From: Apoderus coryli
Taxonomy: Eukaryota > Arthropoda > Insecta > Coleoptera > Attelabidae
Direction: 5' to 3'
Assembly (NCBI GenBank): GCA_911728435.2
Contig: OU452204.1
Span: 13,020,001 to 13,084,000, forward strand
Length of the DNA: 64,000 bases
Below are positions 57,963-64,000 of this stretch, piece by piece (the first letter of the stretch is position 1; every line of letters starts with the position of its first letter). The notes beneath the pieces were generated by a model. That model was not told where the DNA came from. It made no database searches and worked only from the letters and a program-made list of their open reading frames with translations. The position numbers were made by a program, and so were the translations under genes.

Positions 57963-60120
57963 CTGCAACACAATATTCATAGTTTAGAGTATCTCCTACT
58001 TTCAAACCACTTACAATTTTGTAGTGTTGAGGTTTTGTCTCTTCCTCGATTGCTATTAAAGGATTATATGGCCAAGTTGCAGAAAACATAAATTTGTTCA
58101 GATGGGTAGACCGAAGTTTCGCATTACTGTTCCATCTAATCCGGAGAGGATATTTGTGCAATGTTTCTGGCAGCGCGTATTGTTGTGTTCTATAGTGAGG
58201 AGATTGGTCAAATTCTTACTGCTAATGTGAAACGCCACTGAAATCACAGCCCCTTTCAGCACTAGCGTTTCTATCCAGATGCCGTGAAGACCAGAAAAAG
58301 CATAACTAATGGAAGGAATTCCAACACCAATAAAAAATCTGGAGCATTGGGGAAAGAACAGTTTTATTCTTATTGTTACCACAAAACAATCTGAAGATAT
58401 GGACAAAATAGATGGAAGATAACATGGCATGGAGGCTAAGCTGAACGAAATGGTAAAAGCATTAATTAAAATAGTAAAAACAGACAGACGACCACCGTTG
58501 AAAAAGGTGCTTCTCCATATACCTAGCTATACTGAGATCACAAAAACCAGCAGCAATTAGAAGTCCACGAAACGCAAGATATTTGAAAGTAAATAGCATA
58601 TAAATTATAGACAGAGTAAGCCACAAAAATATGTCTAAAGAAAAATAATGTCGAAGAATTTATGATATTAAACAATCACAAGAACTTGATTATTTTGCTG
58701 GATAACAAGGGCCATGCGGTGGTTGCATTCAAGGTAGAAGTCTATATCCGGAATATTAAATTAAATAATTCGAAATGGTTCTAATAAGGTTAATCAGTTA
58801 ATAAAAGCATCAGCTATAGATGAAACTCTCAAAGGGAATATAGCGAAACTCTAATATATCAACTGTATCATTTACTGAATATATAGAAACCATCTCCATT
58901 TAGTCACAATAAATGGAGTGACTTATAACCTTGCGATATATATAAATAAATTTCTACAACTACTCGTAGGCAGAAACCTTCCTCATATTACTTGAAGTGA
59001 ATGAAAGTCGAATCTTTAAGAAATAATAATAAATTACTTAAATTAAAACCAAACCTATTTCGCAGCTTCGAGCTTCATCATTTTGCAGGAAAAAAAATAA
59101 GAATTTGCACAAGGAACTTGCTGCTTTGCATTTAATTATAGTTGTTATTCAGGTATTGCAAATACAGTACACCATTGATTTAATGTTTAACCCATTCACA
59201 TTACGAACGCTTTTTCTCTGTGTACCAGTTGATATGAGCTGTTTTACTTTCCCACACAGGCCAAGTATTGTGAACGCGCGAAAAATAAAAATTGAGATAA
59301 AGACGGATATAGCCATTTTGACATTCCTCGAGGCGATTAAAACCATTTCCTTTGACCAATAGTAATGAAACTCGCCCTAAATAAATCAATCCTTTAAAAA
59401 ATATTCTGAAATACGATTTCAGCAGTCTGTGTTCCTATGCTACATACTGTTTATGTTATTTGTTAATCGATCATGTCAAACTTTTATGAGACATTAACTT
59501 CTAACTTTAGCAAAATTTTAATCATTATAGAAGTGCCCGATATCACCTCAGCAGAATAACTTTGTTGTGTAACAATATAATGTGCGTATCAATATTATCA
59601 GTTTAACCCATGTATTCTCTGCACACTTTGCATAACATAAAATTAGATTAACAGTTTAGTTTGAAAACTATGCGCCAAAATTAATTATCTAGTTATGAAG
59701 TGGTGTGCACACGTTGGGTTTACTTGGCTATGAACAAGTCAAGGAGGCACTCCTCCTTTACAACAAGAGGCTTTTCTGAGAGTTGTTTGTTAATAATTGG
59801 TAGATTAGAATCTGTTCAGATGTGGAAGATAATGCTCTGTCTCTATTATAGTTTTGTTTATATGTATATGATGTTCCCCTCTGTTAATACCTTCTGTCTG
59901 TCTAAGCACTTATAAATTGTATTATATTTAATGAAATGTGGTTAATTATCGAAACAAGTTGTTGACTAATCATTAGGTGGATGTCATTTTCGTTCGCCTT
60001 TAAACTGACTTCAGAAATTGTATATGACAATTTGATGAGAAAAATAAGTACCTAGTTTAGGCTAGAATTTATGTTTAGGTAGTTAGGTACATCCAACTAT
60101 TTGGTATAATGTATAGAGTG
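57963..60120. other. Probable Ddr intron, nothing recognised
   Basis: Frames at 58098-58430 (minus) and 59105-59362 (plus) have no recognisable motif. TGATGA-AGCT..AGCT-GCGAAAT lies on the minus strand at 59058-59081. Confidence 0.45.
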
Positions 60121-60142
60121 CGAGAGACAAGAGGTCTCGTGT

Positions 60143-60187
60143 CGTCTCGTCTCGAGAACATTTTGTCTCGAATTTCGAGACGAGACG
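60143..60187. repeat. CGTCTCG foldback
   Basis: CGTCTCGTCTCGA at 60143-60155 pairs perfectly with TCGAGACGAGACG at 60175-60187, with a 19-base spacer. Further GTCTCG and GAGATG units extend the pattern from about 60123 to 60218. The same CGAGACGAGACGAGA unit appears singly at 18366-18380. Confidence 0.8.
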
Positions 60188-63100
60188 AGATAAAAGCCTT
60201 CGAGATGAGACATCTCGAAAAATTGTAATGACTTAAAACAATTCAAACTATTTATAATAACAATAATAATAACATTTTAAATTTTAATTAATAAACAACA
60301 GCATCTTAGGGTGTGATCTGGTAATACGTGCCCTTAATTATAAATAAAATATCAAATTTAGAATAAAATATAAAATCTTTATTAAATAACTGTATTGTGC
60401 TTTACAGTAATAAAAAAAGACAAAAAAAAAGTATATTATCTTATATTAAAAATTAAAATATAATTACGAATAATAATAATTAGTCATTTTTGGTATGATT
60501 GATTTTTCATTTCTTCACCCCAGAAAGTCTTTATGAGAGACGCTCAATTTGCTTTGTAGTAATGCTTAAGCATTTTATCTCTACCTGCTTTAGAAGCTTT
60601 GATGAATATTTCATCCCTTAGTGAATGTTCTGTCTTTTTGTCAAGTTCTATCACAAGCTTAATATATAATATAGATTCAGTCAATTAACATTGTAATGTA
60701 ATTGCGGATAGCTAGAGAAAATGGATTGTAGGCAGATTTTAAATTGATTCAAGAAATGAGGAGATATAATACGAAAAAGAGAACGAGGCCTTAGGACTCA
60801 CCTATTTTGTCTATCAAGGATTTCATTTCACTTCCTATATATGGTGCCATGATCTTCTGGCCGGCCAGCCTCTATCTTCTCGTGGAAAGTCTATCAAATT
60901 TTGGACATAAATCATAACATAAACTGAGTACATACACGAACACTTCGAAATTGCGGGTGAATTAGATTGAATTATGAAAATTAAGTAAATTGTAATACAT
61001 TGTACGTTACGAACAATTTCTAACGGCGATGCACGAGAGAATATTTTGTTAACAATAAGTCACCAATAGAAAACACGCGTCACTCGAATTGCTGACCAAT
61101 AGCGACTCTTCTAAAGTGCATCCTAAAGGCCATCATATGCACTTTTACGCAAATTTATTACATTGTTTAATGAAGAAAAATATGAAATAAGCAGTGCATT
61201 GAATTTAGATCATTATTAAGATTTGTTGATTTGAACTAGTATACTTATAGAAAATACCTTACAAAGAAAAACATATAAAAATGTTACCTAATTGAGATTT
61301 GAAAACATATACAAAACAACAATACTAAGTGTGGACGCAACAAACATGTTGAAGCCGATTCTGACCAGTAGTAATGTTGGGTAGGAATCTCCCGATAACA
61401 TATTACTGATATACTTAAAGCATCACAAGAGAAAAATAAAATACTCTTTGCTTACCCTTGTCTTGAATTTTGTAATTTCAAGGTATCAAGTGGAGACTAC
61501 TGCTCATACTTCGTACTCGTTCATATTCATCAGGCAGCCACACCGCTCGATATTTTGCTTTACTTTTAAAATAGAATAATCATTTTGCAAAAAATTCACA
61601 GGAAAAAACTTATTGAAGACTGTCAAATTACTTTAACATTATTTCGGTATTGATAATAATCAAATATTACAATGCAATGAATTTACTGGCTGTTGTTTAT
61701 TGCACTTTTACTCTCAGACGCCTTGCTAAATTAAAGAAAATCCCTTGTGTAGGTAAAACCAGTCATTTTGTTTGCCATGCCACGAAATTATTTTTCATTT
61801 ATATTTTTATTTTATAATTTTAAATATTAACGTAGTTCAAGGTAGTACGTCAGGTACATTGTAAGTAGGTACTTTTGTTTGTAAATTTGACGACATAAAT
61901 TAAAGCTGCAAATATTAACACTATAAAAACTTAAAAAAATCGACACTAACTAAACTAAATGATGAATATTTTGAAATAGTTTGAAAAATTTGGTAGAAAA
62001 AGCACCTGGAATTTCATATTCTAGACATTAAAAAATATTAAACTCAAAGGAAAAAATTTAATAATCTTTGTATACTGGAACAAAGTCCAGTTTTTATTCT
62101 GGACTCGTCTAACGAATACAAAATTACTAATAATTAAACTCGTTTACACAAAATGTTAATCAAAATTTAAATATAAAGTTTTTGTTAATTTTTCTTGCTT
62201 GTTTGTAAAAAACATCAAAAAGAAACCCTTGGAGGCAACGTCTATAATAATAGTTCGTTTCTTTTTGAGCAATTTGTTAAAAGGCAGTATAACTTCATGT
62301 AATTAAATTTCTTATCCCAAAGACAAAACTTCCTTTAGCTTCTACTTGCCGACAAAACCCGAAATTAAAGTAAACTTATTGCTATTTAAAACTAGCAAGA
62401 GAGCGCGGAATAAACAAAACTTTGCCTCGCATTATTTACACTCTGACCTGTTTATAAAATAAATGTGCACTGAGAAAAATGAAACTTTGTTCATAAACGG
62501 ACAGAATATTTAAAAGGTGTTTTAGTTTTCGTGTAATTACACTTCTCTACATACATACATACAGTCCCTGTATCAGACACCGCCGTTATTAGGTTGCGTT
62601 TTTTTTATAAGGCAGTATACCAGTGACATGAGCGGAACACGTTTGTTTTCGTTTGAGCGGGATATAGAGTTGTGGTTTTGAGGGATATAAAGTTGTGGTT
62701 TTTTATGTCATTTCAAACTAATATTCAAAAGACTATACCAAAAAAAACCGCCACATATAACTGTTTCACCGCTAGGGGGCTTTTCTCAAGTTAAGTCGAC
62801 TTCGTTTATGGCCATAACGTTTTTGTTGATAATTAAATCAAGCTTGTCGGTTCTTTTAATCTCGAAGATATTGTTAAACTAAGAAAATAAAAAAGTGAAC
62901 AAATTGACAGTTGCGAGAACTGTGTTTTTATATAAAAAAGTTGCATAAACTGGTCTGCAAATAAATTTAAAAAAGTATGAAAAATACGATTTGCTAAAAT
63001 GTTTTATAGAGTGAATGAGAATGTAGAAGCACTTTTATGAAAATTGTTATCCTGAACAGCCGTTTGGAACTATGTTGCAGAAGAAATCTTATTAACTTCG

Positions 63101-64000
63101 GTGCGCATTTCAAGAATTACGGGGATATAACAACAATAATAATATTGATGATAACCAAGGGTTCATGAAAATTATAGTTTTGGGTGCAATTGAAAATAAC
63201 CCTTACTTGTATACACGAAATGAAATTTACAGAGAGAAACAGGCATTGAAAGAATATCTGCACAACAAATTATTAAAAAAATATCTTTTATATTTAGATA
63301 GGCCATATCAAACTCTTCAAACTCACCATTTCCTGCGGATATTAACAGAAGACTGGACGGCGATTAACAGAAATTGTGTCAATAATGCAAGCTGAGCAGT
63401 ATTTGGACAGTTCAGGCTTCCATCAGGCATATTTAATAGATACAATCGTTTCACCTGGGCCCAAGTTAATGCACACATAAGATAGCAAGAAACCACGGTT
63501 GATTTAGTTTTCATATAAATGTTCGTATATTTAACGTTCAACGGCGGTTGTAGATGAGCTACTTTTAGACCAACTGCAAAATCATATTTTTGAAGAACCC
63601 CGCCCATAGTTTAAAACTCTTAACTAATTACCTAAATGACAACTTTGGTGACCAATGGATAGGTAATAAGGACGCATAACTTAGCCAGCGAGATCACCGT
63701 TCTTGATCCTTTTAGATTTTTACCTTTAGGGAGCAATCAAAGAGTTGACGTTTAGGCTCTGCCAATTACCTCAAGGGAATTGTTGGACGAGGCATTACAA
63801 AATGTATTTAATAACATAACGTCGATCTGCGATGTGTTGTAAATGCTGTACAAAATCGTTACATGTGTTGTGTATAGACCAGAGCAGTGCACAATACAAA
63901 TTAAAAACAAAGTACGTTTAAAACAGTTATTCGTTGAAATGTTTGTAAAAACCCAATAACCCCAAATTTGCTTACCTCATAAAATACAAGTCACTCAGGA
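60188..64000. other. Upstream Ddr region, nothing certain
   Basis: A copy of the 16.9-kb dispersed repeat lies at 61719-61800. Frames at 63165-63395 (plus) and 63323-63607 (minus) are unrecognised. At 63976 the minus strand has a good donor-like AG|gtaagc, possibly the end of another exon, but its phase does not match the next known exon. Confidence 0.4.
61719..61800 (+). repeat. Second copy of the 16.9-kb dispersed repeat
   Basis: Same orientation and order of blocks as 16909-16990 (TTGCTAAATTAA, CCTTGTGTAGGTAAAACCA, AAATTATTTTTCATT). No hammerhead core precedes this copy. Confidence 0.6.

Noticed and set aside
57963..58161. Extension of the juxtamembrane exon upstream in the same frame
   Set aside because: The open frame continues, but a gttgcag acceptor fits at 57962 and the upstream peptide has no DDR resemblance. 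It remains an alternative.
59149..59346. Minus frame with a hydrophobic stretch, like a signal peptide or membrane exon
   Set aside because: An Arg interrupts the stretch, there is no convincing splice context, and AT-rich DNA easily gives hydrophobic frames.
63165..63607. Overlapping frames on both strands as a gene
   Set aside because: Neither strand shows a recognisable domain, and overlapping frames on both strands point to chance.
63976..64000. Possible upstream Ddr exon end (AG|gtaagc on the minus strand)
   Set aside because: The only open frame across it ends in a phase that does not fit the acceptor at 57962, and 25 bases give no recognisable discoidin or membrane sequence.
1..64000. 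CRISPR arrays, operons or bacterial features
   Set aside because: No regularly spaced direct repeats and the DNA is clearly that of an intron-containing animal genome.

Overview
This is AT-rich animal DNA, most likely from an insect. It has short coding islands separated by multi-kilobase introns, GT/AG splice sites, no prokaryotic gene packing, and a dense mixture of mariner/Tc1/IS630, piggyBac, hAT and non-LTR retroelement remnants typical of insect genomes. The order cannot be fixed from the sequence alone.

The only host gene I can support is the 3' half of a discoidin domain receptor (Ddr, a collagen-receptor-type tyrosine kinase). It lies on the minus strand in seven exons between 57962 and 37256. 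The splice phases close exactly, giving 373 codons plus a stop: a proline-rich juxtamembrane piece followed by a complete kinase domain. The extracellular and transmembrane exons must lie beyond 64000, or upstream in sequence I could not recognise. The kinase is unusual: the ATP-anchoring lysine is His, HRD is HKD and DFG is DLG.

Bases 1-37000 lie downstream of Ddr and are intergenic. They hold a piggyBac relic (1.9-3.1 kb), two hammerhead-ribozyme sequences with complete cores (4309-4353 and 16820-16867), a 5' half of a tRNA-Ala-like sequence (7.87 kb), a hAT-like non-autonomous copy (9.3-10.2 kb), a composite of two mariners and a LINE (12.5-14.05 kb), a nearly intact mariner (19.4-20.7 kb), a 460-bp hAT MITE with a perfect 8-bp target duplication (20.8-21.25 kb), IS630-like transposase relics (26.7-27.8, 33.5-33.8 kb) and a long non-LTR reverse transcriptase nested in a transposon (34.5-37.1 kb).

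The Ddr introns from 37.4 to 57.8 kb are also filled with elements. These include a Tc1-like element containing a second transposase relic, LINE 3' ends, a 951-bp TIR element with an internal inverted repeat and a tRNA-like segment, two further IS630-like relics, a piggyBac split by a LINE, a second copy of the hAT-like element in opposite orientation, and a 5'-truncated LINE with a 15-bp target duplication. From 58 to 64 kb I recognise only a CGAGACGAGACG foldback and a short dispersed repeat.

The main points of novelty are the two hammerhead ribozymes, a family of related CTGANGA...GAAAC hairpins, and the motif-degenerate Ddr kinase.
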